A DNA stretch of 9,552 nucleotides from Propionivibrio sp. (lineage in GTDB: Bacteria > Pseudomonadota > Gammaproteobacteria > Burkholderiales > Rhodocyclaceae): the NCBI GenBank assembly GCA_017990155.1, contig JAGNOM010000079.1, positions 1 to 9,552 on the forward strand, given 5' to 3'. Below are positions 1-6,237 of the stretch, piece after piece. The notes beneath the pieces are model-generated. The model was not told where the DNA came from. It searched no databases and saw nothing but the letters and a program-made list of their open reading frames with translations. Each line of letters starts with the position of its first letter. Within the stretch, counting starts at the first letter, position 1. A program made the position numbers and the translations under genes.

Positions 1-179
1 TCCTGGAGCGCAAACCGGGCGTAGAGCAAGCGTTCGAGGCGGTGCGCAGTGCCGTGCTCATGGCGATGCGGCAAAAGACCTATGTCACCGCCTTGAGGCA
101 GTATTTGAACCAACTGGCGGGGCAGGCTAGGATCGTTGGCGTCGATATCGAGGCGGCCGACTCGCCGCTCGTTCAGTAG
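1..179 (+). CDS. Probable parvulin-type (PpiC/NifM-like) peptidyl-prolyl isomerase, C-terminal end only
   Basis: Reading from base 3, the frame is open to a TAG at 177-179 and gives 58 residues; the start lies left of the window. The fragment begins LERKPGVEQAFEAVRSAVL and finishes with ARIVGVDIEAADSPLVQ. An amphipathic helix resembling 'FEAVRxAV...AMRQKTYVTALRQYLNQLAG', followed by a short strand and an '(S/T)PLVQ' end, matches my memory of the C-terminal tails of PpiC/NifM-like peptidyl-prolyl isomerases, including the one found behind narGHJI in Pseudomonas and many betaproteobacteria. Such proteins catalyse cis-trans isomerisation of proline peptide bonds and act as chaperones. The catalytic rotamase domain would lie upstream and is not visible, so the call rests on tail resemblance alone. 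No terminator is visible just after the stop. Confidence 0.55.
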   Translation, partial: LERKPGVEQAFEAVRSAVLMAMRQKTYVTALRQYLNQLAGQARIVGVDIEAADSPLVQ

Positions 180-214
180 TGATTCAAGCGTCGAATTCTC
201 ATGGGGGTAACAGG

Positions 215-400
215 ATGACTGACGACTGTGAAGCAACAATCGCCTCTCCGACCACCGTCAAGCGCCGTGCGGTGGAAGAGGGGTGTTGCATGTGGGCACC
301 GATTCTTCCGCCGGTTGCGGCAATCGAACCGGGATTGAAGGCCGAGCGGGTGGAGGTGTCTGAAAACTCGGTTTACAGCACGTTGGTGAAGGCATCGTAA
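215..400 (+). CDS. Doubtful small ORF, 61 codons, no recognised family
   Basis: An ATG at 215 opens a 61-codon frame ending TAA at 398-400. The frame can be extended upstream to a GTG at 179 that overlaps the stop of the preceding gene. A purine-rich GGGGG at 202-206 lies about 8 bases before the ATG and could be a weak ribosome binding site. The predicted peptide starts MTDDCEATIASPTTVKRR, contains GCCMWAPILPPV and resembles nothing I recognise. It has no membrane segment or signal peptide. Its position 36 bases after the upstream gene would allow co-transcription. It could equally be a chance open frame in G+C-rich DNA or the remnant of a decayed gene. Confidence 0.2.
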   Translation: MTDDCEATIASPTTVKRRAVEEGCCMWAPILPPVAAIEPGLKAERVEVSENSVYSTLVKAS

Positions 401-428
401 GGGAAAGGTGTAAATCGCCGCTTATCGG

Positions 429-615
429 CTAGAAGTCAGTCAATTTGAATACAAAGGATAGCCACGTCATTCCGGCGAAAGCGACCGAAGGAAGTGCAGA
501 GCCCGGAATCCAGAGGCACACCACTGGCTCTGCACTTCCTTGGGTCGGATTCCGGATCAAGCCCGGAATGACAGATTCTGTTGGGTCGTTTTGATTCATC
601 GTGACTGCCTACTAG
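429..615. repeat. Long imperfect palindromic element, MITE-like, with CTAG at both ends
   Basis: Three nested inverted repeats share roughly one axis. The outer ends, starting at CTAG 429-432 and ending at CTAG 612-615, pair as CTAGaAGtCAGTCA with the reverse complement CTAGtAGgCAGTCA (12 of 14), and similarity continues into GAAT on both sides. The middle pair, GTCATTCCGG (466-475) and CCGGAATGAC (563-572), is perfect. The inner 22-bp arms at 482-503 and 526-547 differ at one position around a loop of about 22 bases. The GTCATTCCGG...CCGGAATGAC core resembles dispersed intergenic repeats common in betaproteobacterial genomes. The ends are compatible with a small non-autonomous transposable element of 433-611 that duplicated a CTAG target, as some IS5-group elements do. 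There is no coding potential inside. Transcribed, it would form a very stable hairpin. Confidence 0.7.
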
Positions 616-667
616 AAGGACGCGTGGCGGACGATCTGATAGCGATAGCGCGGATTGAAAACGCGGC

Positions 668-704
668 TACAATTACAAATCTAAAGACAAACTTTTAATT
701 TGTA
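668..704 (+). promoter_or_regulatory. A+T-rich promoter-like stretch with a 7-bp inverted repeat before the ATPase gene
   Basis: The 40 bases before the ATPase start are sharply richer in A+T than the surroundings. TACAAT at 668-673 resembles a sigma-70 -10 box, but no convincing -35 box is correctly spaced; TTGAAA at 655-660 is too close. Perfect 7-bp arms TACAAAT (674-680) and ATTTGTA (698-704) flank a 17-base spacer and end 3 bases before the ATG, so a repressor bound there, or a weak stem-loop, could affect initiation. The assignment is tentative. Confidence 0.3.
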
Positions 705-707
705 TAA

Positions 708-1862
708 ATGCTACTCAGAACAGCATCCGATACCCTGCAGCGGCTCGCACGCGGCTTCCCCATTCTGGCGCTGACTGGCCCGCGCCAATCGGGGAAGACA
801 ACGCTCGCACGAGCATGTTTTCCGGATAAGCCGTACGTCTCACTGGAGAACCCCGACGAACGCGAGTTTGCCGATCAAGACCCGCGTCGTTTTCTCGCAC
901 GATTTCCCGAGGGCGCCATCCTTGATGAGGTCCAGCGCTGCCCGAGCCTGTTCTCCTGGCTACAGGGGGTTGTCGATGAACGACAGCGGATGGGGGATTT
1001 CATCCTGACCGGGTCGTCGCAATTCGATTTGATTGCCGGCGTAACGCAATCGCTGGCTGGCCGGGTCGGTCGGGTCGAATTGTTGCCGCTTTCGGCCAAG
1101 GAAATGAGCGTGGGCGGCGTGCTGCCGAAGAACCTCGATGACGTATTGTTTTCCGGAGGCTACCCGGCGTTGTATGACCGCGAATTGTCGCCCGGAGACT
1201 GGTTCCCCAATTACGTAGCGACCTACCTGGAACGCGATGTCAGGCAGCTGATTGCCGTGCGCGATCTGACCCAGTTTCAGCGCTTCGTCCGGATGTGCGC
1301 CGCGCGCTCAGGACAGATGCTCAATCTCACGGCGCTCGGGGCCGATTGCGGCATCTCGTCGGTGACCGCGCGTGAATGGTTGTCCGTTCTCGAGGCAAGC
1401 TATCTGACCATTCGCTTGATGCCGTATCACAACAACTTTGGCAAGCGACTGGTCAAAACGCCGAAGCTGTATTTTCTCGACGTTGGGTTGATGGCTTGGC
1501 TTCTTGGCATTCGCGACGCGCAAAGCATCGCCACCCACGCGGCTCGCGGCGCATTATTCGAAACATGGATAGTCTCGGAGAAGATCAAGCAGCGGTTCAA
1601 CGCGGGGCAGCCGTCCGACCTCTATTTCTGGCGTGACAACGCGGGGCATGAAGTCGATCTGCTTGAGGAAACACCCGCTGGCTTGCATGCCATTGAAATC
1701 AAGTCTGGTGCGACGTTTGCCACGGACTGGCTTGCAGGTGTTGCCAAATGGCGAAGCATTGCCGGCGACCAGGCAATTCTGCCGACGCTCATTTTCGGCG
1801 GGGATCAGACGTTTGCGCGGGAGCAGTGCCAGGTTGAATCCTGGCGGCATCTGGCCGAATAG
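708..1862 (+). CDS. AAA_14/DUF4143-family ATP-binding protein
   Basis: A complete 384-residue protein of the widespread AAA_14 + DUF4143 family, whose members are normally about 370-420 residues. Visible are a Walker A GPRQSGKT (residues 24-31), a Walker B AILDEVQ (70-76) and a sensor-like ILTGSSQ (99-105), so ATP binding and hydrolysis are expected. The DUF4143 part follows from about residue 170 (TYLERDVRQL) and contains a winged-helix-like stretch and KLYFLDVGL. Near the C-terminus, HEVDLL and AIEIKSG supply D317, E330 and K332, a D...ExK arrangement like that of PD-(D/E)XK nuclease folds. The biological role of the family is unknown, and the members are often found as solitary, horizontally spread genes. 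The ATG at 708 is chosen because MLLRTASDTLQRLARGFP matches the usual family start, but no Shine-Dalgarno sequence precedes it. The gene stands alone and converges on urtA. Confidence 0.9.
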   Translation: MLLRTASDTLQRLARGFPILALTGPRQSGKTTLARACFPDKPYVSLENPDEREFADQDPRRFLARFPEGAILDEVQRCPSLFSWLQGVVDERQRMGDFILTGSSQFDLIAGVTQSLAGRVGRVELLPLSAKEMSVGGVLPKNLDDVLFSGGYPALYDRELSPGDWFPNYVATYLERDVRQLIAVRDLTQFQRFVRMCAARSGQMLNLTALGADCGISSVTAREWLSVLEASYLTIRLMPYHNNFGKRLVKTPKLYFLDVGLMAWLLGIRDAQSIATHAARGALFETWIVSEKIKQRFNAGQPSDLYFWRDNAGHEVDLLEETPAGLHAIEIKSGATFATDWLAGVAKWRSIAGDQAILPTLIFGGDQTFAREQCQVESWRHLAE

Positions 1863-1869
1863 GTCCGCC

Positions 1870-1897
1870 GGAAAAAACGGGGGCCGAAGCCCCCGTT
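1870..1897 (-). terminator. Intrinsic terminator of urtA
   Basis: Perfect 9-bp arms AACGGGGGC (1876-1884) and GCCCCCGTT (1889-1897) enclose a CGAA loop. Read on the minus strand, the hairpin is followed directly by a run of six or more T (complement of the A run at 1872-1877), the classic rho-independent arrangement, 32 bases after the urtA stop. For the converging ATPase gene, whose stop is 8 bases to the left, the hairpin is also present but lacks a good U-tract, so it would work poorly in that direction. Confidence 0.85.
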
Positions 1898-1929
1898 GAT
1901 CGTTTGCAAGGACACGTGCCGCTACGGAA

Positions 1930-3198
1930 TTACATCTCCGGCTCGTCCTTCTTCGTGTCGTTACCCGCGATGAACGGGCTCCACGGCTGGGCCTTGACCG
2001 GGCCGGGCGTCTTCCAGACGACGTTGAACTGGCCGTCGGCCTTCACTTCGCCGATGAACACCGACTTGTGCAGGTGGTGGTTCTTCTCGTCCATCTTCGA
2101 CATGATGCCGCTTGGCGCCTTGAAGGTCTGGCCCGCCATGGCAGCGATGACCTTGTCGGTGTCGGTCGACTTGGCTTTCTCGACCGCCTGCTTCCACATG
2201 TGGATGCCGATGTAGGTGGCTTCCATCGGGTCGTTGGTGACGACCTTGTCGGCGTTCGGCAGCTTCGCCTTCACGGCCCAGTCCTTGTACATCTTGGCGA
2301 ATTTGTCGTTTTCTGGATTCTTGAGCGACATGAAGTAGTTCCACGAGGCCAGGTGGCCGACCAACGGCTTGGTATCGACGCCGCGCAGTTCCTCTTCGCC
2401 GACCGAGAAGGCGACGACCGGCACATCGGTCGCCTTCAGGCCGGCGTTGCCGAGTTCCTTGTAGAACGGCACGTTCGAGTCGCCGTTGATGGTCGAGACG
2501 ACGGCCGTCTTCTTGCCCTCGGAAGCGAACTTCTTGATCTTGGCGATGATGGTCTGGTAGTCGCTATGACCGAACGGGGTGTATTCCTCCATGATGTCGG
2601 CGTCGGCGACGCCTTTGGACTTCAGGAAGGCGCGCAGGATCTTGTTCGTCGTGCGCGGATAGACGTAGTCGGTGCCGAGCAGCACGAAGCGCTTGGCTTC
2701 GCCGCCGTCTGCGCTCATCAGGTATTCGACTGCCGGGATGGCCTGCTGGTTGGGCGCGGCGCCGGTGTAGAAGACGTTCTTCTCAAGCTCCTCGCCCTCG
2801 TACTGCACCGGGTAGAAGAGCAGACCGTTGAGTTCCTTGTAAACCGGCAGCACCGACTTGCGCGACACCGAGGTCCAGCAGCCGAAGGTGACGGCGACCT
2901 TGTCCTTGGTCAGCAGCTGGCGGGCCTTCTCGGCAAAGAGCGGCCAGTTCGATGCCGGATCGACGACGACGGGCTCCAACTGCTTGCCCATCACACCGCC
3001 GGCCTTGTTGATTTCCTCGATGGTCATCAGCACGGTTTCCTTGAGCGCAGTCTCGGAAATGGCCATGGTGCCGGAGAGCGAATGGAGAACACCGACCTTG
3101 ATAGTGTCGGCAGCGTAGGCGGCGAACGAGGCGACGCCCATCGAGGCGAGGGCCGCGGAAAGTACGGTGGCCTTGATGAAAGTACGACGGGATTTCAT
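1930..3198 (-). CDS. urtA: Urea ABC transporter substrate-binding protein UrtA
   Basis: A complete 422-residue periplasmic binding protein that captures urea (or short amides) and delivers it to the UrtBC permease with UrtDE ATPases. The leader MKSRRTFIKATVL contains SRRTFIK, close to the Tat consensus S-R-R-x-F-L-K, then a hydrophobic stretch (about 10-26) and a likely cleavage after AYA (residue 29), so export in folded form is predicted. The mature part begins DTIKVGVLHSLSGTMAISE, the signature of type I periplasmic binding proteins of the UrtA/FmdD group. Downstream it contains VTFGCWTSVSRKSVLPV and GLLFYPVQYEGEE, which are diagnostic for UrtA. Length is normal for the family. AAGGAG (complement of 3206-3211) sits 7 bases before the ATG and fixes the start. 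A strong terminator follows, and no urtBCDE or urease gene is on its downstream side, so it is transcribed alone here. Its promoter must lie in the 3199-3633 gap, which it shares with the divergent chemoreceptor gene. Confidence 0.95.
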   Translation of the reverse strand: MKSRRTFIKATVLSAALASMGVASFAAYAADTIKVGVLHSLSGTMAISETALKETVLMTIEEINKAGGVMGKQLEPVVVDPASNWPLFAEKARQLLTKDKVAVTFGCWTSVSRKSVLPVYKELNGLLFYPVQYEGEELEKNVFYTGAAPNQQAIPAVEYLMSADGGEAKRFVLLGTDYVYPRTTNKILRAFLKSKGVADADIMEEYTPFGHSDYQTIIAKIKKFASEGKKTAVVSTINGDSNVPFYKELGNAGLKATDVPVVAFSVGEEELRGVDTKPLVGHLASWNYFMSLKNPENDKFAKMYKDWAVKAKLPNADKVVTNDPMEATYIGIHMWKQAVEKAKSTDTDKVIAAMAGQTFKAPSGIMSKMDEKNHHLHKSVFIGEVKADGQFNVVWKTPGPVKAQPWSPFIAGNDTKKDEPEM

Positions 3199-3633
3199 GG
3201 TGTGGCTCCTTGAAGATTAGGCGGGATCGGCAATGTCTTCAGCACCAACATCGTGTGCTGCAGTGCGACGCCAGATTAAGGAGCGCGTGGTTTTCGCGGA
3301 ATACGTCAGATTGCGTAGTGGGTTGGGCACCACTGGGCCGGATCGGTTTGGCTGCTCCAGAGCACCGCCGTACCGCGACCAAATTTCATCAAATTGCAAA
3401 ATAGTCGCGACTTTCCTGCAATTTGGCGTTCTGTCGCGTGCAACAGACACGTGGGCTTGTCAGCGAGTAATGCTCTCTCGAACCTCGATCGCATCCTCAT
3501 TGCGCGGCAGGACGATGGAGTAGCACGCAGGATGATCGGCGTGCCGGAGTTGTTGTCTTTTTTTCGGCTATTGGTGGAACCAAAGCCGTTAAGCCACTAT
3601 CTTTAGTGCAGATATTTCGTGGAGACCGGCAAG
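3199..3633. other. Divergent intergenic region between urtA and the chemoreceptor gene
   Basis: These 435 bases hold no credible gene on either strand; the short frames present are not family-like and lack ribosome binding sites. Contents: the urtA ribosome binding site (3206-3211), the 36-bp dyad (3390-3425), and a hairpin at 3565-3588 with CGGC and TTGGT/ACCAA stem parts, one bulged A and a GGA loop, preceded by a run of seven T. Also present are a small CACTA-TCTT-TAGTG stem-loop (3595-3608) and the chemoreceptor ribosome binding site GGAG (3621-3624). GCCGTTAA at 3585-3592 is one base off the flagellar sigma-28 -10 element GCCGATAA, but no matching -35 is seen. Confidence 0.6.
3390..3425. 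promoter_or_regulatory. 36-bp nested dyad, candidate operator between urtA and the chemoreceptor gene
   Basis: The outer arms CAAATTGCA (3390-3398) and TGCAATTTG (3417-3425) are perfect 9-bp inverted repeats. The spacer contains a separate perfect palindrome, AGTCGCGACT (3403-3412), on exactly the same axis (3407.5). Together 15 of 18 base pairs across the dyad match. No T-run follows on either strand, so a terminator is unlikely. The site lies 191 bases upstream of the urtA start and 208 bases upstream of the chemoreceptor ATG, near the centre of the divergent gap. On either strand TTGCA(A/G), 17 bases, then TGCAAT can be read as a weak -35/-10 pair, so the dyad might overlap a promoter. Which protein binds is unknown; the LuxR-type regulator in this window is one candidate. 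Confidence 0.5.
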
Positions 3634-5286
3634 ATGACTCTCAAAGCACGTATGTTCATTCTGGGTCTGATTGCCGTTGGAGGAATCGTCTTTGCCGGCG
3701 GTTTTGGCATCTATTCGTTATCAGCCTTCAACAGTAAGCTTGAAGGCGATTTGGCCGAAGTACGCGCCGGGGTTCACACGCTGGTATCCATCCAGACTGC
3801 GTCGATCGACTTCAAGACGCAGGTTCAGGAATGGAAGAACATCCTCGTCAGGGGGGATGACGAGGAGAACTTCAAGAAGTACGAAAAGGCCTTTTTTGAA
3901 AAAGAGGCCGTCGTACAGGTGCGTTTGAAGAAATCGCTCGAGGCCCTCAGGAGTGAAAACGATCCTGCCGCCGCTACCGTGATCGCCGCTCTTGAAGCAC
4001 TAGCCAAGGATCATCTGGCCCTCGGCGTTGCGTACAAAGAAGCGCTGGCGGGTTATGACAGAGCCGATCCTGAGGCAGGCAAGAAAACAGACCAACTGGT
4101 GAAGGGGAAAGACCGTGCGACGACTGAAGGCTTGAATAAAATCGTGGCCGATCTAGAGGCGAAGGAGTTCGCGCACCTTGACAGTCAGATCAAGTCGGCC
4201 AAGGAGGCATATCTCCGGTCTCGCGAACTGCTGGCGACGTTAATGCTCGCCTGTTTTGTCCTGGCAGGGGGGATGGTGTTCGTGACTGTTCGTCAGATCA
4301 ACCGCCAGATTGCGCTGGTCCAGGACGCCACATCTTCGATCAAGCAAACGCTTAACCTGACGCAGCGGATTCCTGTTTCAGGAAATCATGAGATCACGCA
4401 CGTTGCGGAAAGCGTGAACGGCTTGCTTGACGAATTCCAGATGGTCGTTCGTCGAATGAAGGAAGCCGGAGGTCACGTTTCAGGGGCATCGGATGAACTG
4501 GCGCGTTCAGTCAGCCAGCTTTCTGCGGCCGTTGATCAGCAGAATGAAGCGACCGCATCGATGGCAGCTTCAGTGGAAGAGATGTCGGTCAGCGTGACGC
4601 ATGTTTCGGATTCCTCGACGACCGCCAAAGAGATCGCTGGCGAATCGTTGGCGAGCGCCGACCGGGGCAAACTGGTCATTGACCGAACCGCGAACGAGAT
4701 GCTGGAAATGGCCGAAACGGTTAAGGGAACCTCCCAGTCAATGGAATCGCTCAGTAAGCGAACGGAAGAGATCGGCAGCATTGTCGGCGTCATCAAGGAG
4801 ATTGCAGACCAGACCAATCTTCTGGCATTGAATGCGGCGATTGAGGCCGCGCGCGCAGGGGAGCAGGGGCGTGGGTTCGCCGTGGTGGCCGACGAAGTAA
4901 GAAAGCTTGCCGAGCGCACGACCATGTCTACCAAGGAAGTCGCCGATGTGATTTCAGCGATTCAGGGTGAGACGCGCTCTGCAGTCGCTGACATGCATCG
5001 TATCGTCGAACAGGTGACCACCAGTGCCGAGGGCGCGACCGAGGCGGGCGAACTGATTGTTCAGATCAGGGAGGGCGCAAGTCAAGTCTTGCAGGCTTCG
5101 TCGGAAATCGACAATGCGCTCAAGGAGCAAAGTGTCGCCAGCGGTCAGATTGCCAAGCAGGTCGAGGTGATTGCTTCGATGAGCGAAGAAAACACTTCAG
5201 CTATGAGCGAGGCAAATGAGGCCTCCGAAGAAATGAAGCAGCTGTCAACGGAAATGCACAATATGGTCGACCGATTTACGGTTTGA
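3634..5286 (+). CDS. Methyl-accepting chemotaxis protein with helical periplasmic sensor domain
   Basis: An inner-membrane chemoreceptor that signals through CheW/CheA. I place the start at ATG 3634 (550 residues) because GGAG at 3621-3624 lies 9 bases before it; an in-frame GTG at 3619 has no ribosome binding site. From this ATG, TM1 is about 7-28 and a mainly helical, charged periplasmic domain (29-197) contains DFKTQVQEWKNILVRG, which suggests a four-helix-bundle sensor. TM2 is about 198-219 and HAMP about 220-275. A long coiled coil follows with the conserved hairpin tip (IADQTNLLALNAAIEAARAG, then GRGFAVVADEVRKLAERT) at about 390-430. There is no C-terminal CheR-tethering pentapeptide like NWETF; the protein ends MVDRFTV. 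The ligand is unknown. It diverges from urtA and converges on the response regulator gene, with only 27 bases between them and no visible terminator. Confidence 0.93.
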   Translation: MTLKARMFILGLIAVGGIVFAGGFGIYSLSAFNSKLEGDLAEVRAGVHTLVSIQTASIDFKTQVQEWKNILVRGDDEENFKKYEKAFFEKEAVVQVRLKKSLEALRSENDPAAATVIAALEALAKDHLALGVAYKEALAGYDRADPEAGKKTDQLVKGKDRATTEGLNKIVADLEAKEFAHLDSQIKSAKEAYLRSRELLATLMLACFVLAGGMVFVTVRQINRQIALVQDATSSIKQTLNLTQRIPVSGNHEITHVAESVNGLLDEFQMVVRRMKEAGGHVSGASDELARSVSQLSAAVDQQNEATASMAASVEEMSVSVTHVSDSSTTAKEIAGESLASADRGKLVIDRTANEMLEMAETVKGTSQSMESLSKRTEEIGSIVGVIKEIADQTNLLALNAAIEAARAGEQGRGFAVVADEVRKLAERTTMSTKEVADVISAIQGETRSAVADMHRIVEQVTTSAEGATEAGELIVQIREGASQVLQASSEIDNALKEQSVASGQIAKQVEVIASMSEENTSAMSEANEASEEMKQLSTEMHNMVDRFTV

Positions 5287-5313
5287 CCGCAGACCTGTTT
5301 TCGGTACGCTGGA

Positions 5314-6237
5314 CTACCCACCCCGCATCTTGCTCATCGCCAGGTTCGCCGCTGACGTCCGAGTTTCCACGCCGAGTTTTTCAAAAACGTGTTCGAGATG
5401 CTTGTTCACCGTGCGTGGGCTGCTGCCGAGGATGTCGCCGATGTCCTTGCTGGTCTTGCCGAGCGTGACCCAGTAGAGGACCTCGGCTTCGCGCTGGGTG
5501 AGGCGGAAGACGGCAATCAGCGATTCGATGGCGGAGGCGTCGTTCTCCTCGCGCAGGACGACGAGCCATTCCTGGTCGCCGGTCTGGTCGTGGAAGGTGG
5601 CGAGCAGTCGCCGCGTGCCGTCGGCGATGAGCAGCGTGTTCGGTTCGCGGCCGTCACGGCGGGCGGTGTCGGCGTCGGCGATCCAGTCGAGCAGCCGTTG
5701 CGGGGTTTCGTCCTCGCCGGTGGCGAAATACTCTTTGAGCAGTTTGCGCGACAGTGGCGTCTGCCAGACGAGTTTGCCGTCGCTGGCGCGCACGGCGACG
5801 GTAGCTTGACCGAAGGCGTCGAGCGCGGTGCGCGCCTGTTTCATCTGGCGGGCGTTCTGCATGTGCGCGGCGATACGCGCCAACACTTCGGCCGGGCGAA
5901 TCGGCTTGGTGACATAGTCGGCGCCGCCGGCGGCGAAGGCAGCGACGACGTGCTCGGTCTCGGTCAATCCGGTCATGAAGACGATGGGGATGTGATGCGT
6001 GGCGAAGTCGGCCTTCAGTCGCCGCGCGACCTCGAAGCCATCCATGCCGGGCATCAAGGCGTCAAGCAGAATCACGTCGGGCAGGCTCTTGCGCGCGCGT
6101 TGCAGCGCCGATTCGCCGTTGGTGGCGACGAGTACGGTGTAGCCCGATTCGTCGAGCGCGTCGTGCAGCAGGGAGAGGTTTTCCGGGATGTCGTCGACGA
6201 TCAGGACGATGTCTGAAATGGGGCGGTCAGGAGGCAT
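5314..6237 (-). CDS. LuxR-type response regulator with PAS-like middle domain
   Basis: A complete 307-residue cytoplasmic transcription regulator. The receiver domain (about 9-125) has the acidic pair D15-D16, phospho-acceptor D59 in ILLDALMPGMDG, T89 and K111 in VTKPI, so all catalytic positions are intact. A middle segment (about 138-230: DAFGQATVAVRASDGKLVW ... LLATFHD...WLVVLREE) has the strand pattern of a PAS-like domain and is unusual, since most NarL/FixJ-type regulators are about 210 residues with no middle domain. The LuxR-type helix-turn-helix follows at 245-302 (RLTQREAEVL...SSPRTVNKHLEHVFEKLGV). The ATG at 6237 lies inside the end of the kinase gene, an 11-base overlap that implies translational coupling; only a weak AGAAAG precedes it. 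The partner is almost surely the overlapping hybrid kinase. Target genes are unknown; urtA, next on the same strand beyond the chemoreceptor, is a plausible one. Confidence 0.92.
   Translation of the reverse strand: MPPDRPISDIVLIVDDIPENLSLLHDALDESGYTVLVATNGESALQRARKSLPDVILLDALMPGMDGFEVARRLKADFATHHIPIVFMTGLTETEHVVAAFAAGGADYVTKPIRPAEVLARIAAHMQNARQMKQARTALDAFGQATVAVRASDGKLVWQTPLSRKLLKEYFATGEDETPQRLLDWIADADTARRDGREPNTLLIADGTRRLLATFHDQTGDQEWLVVLREENDASAIESLIAVFRLTQREAEVLYWVTLGKTSKDIGDILGSSPRTVNKHLEHVFEKLGVETRTSAANLAMSKMRGG

Noticed and set aside
429..615. CRISPR array or tRNA-like structure
   Set aside because: The repeats are a single set of inverted, not regularly spaced direct, copies; there is no tRNA arm pattern.
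2068..3213. Long plus-strand open frame of 381 codons opposite urtA
   Set aside because: It mirrors urtA exactly, is dominated by low-complexity L/V/G/D/R-rich sequence typical of antisense shadows in G+C-rich genes, and has no recognisable domain.
3230..3275. Sigma-54 promoter upstream of urtA (minus strand CTGG...TGCA)
   Set aside because: The GG-to-GC distance is 9 rather than the required 10 bases and the rest of the consensus is poor. A second GG-N10-GC match at 3573-3586 on the plus strand also lacks the flanking consensus.
3619..3633. GTG at 3619 as the chemoreceptor start
   Set aside because: No ribosome binding site precedes it, whereas GGAG is well placed for the ATG at 3634, and the GGAG itself would be inside the coding region.
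5287..5313. Terminator between the converging chemoreceptor and regulator genes
   Set aside because: The 27-base gap contains no hairpin with a following T-run on either strand.
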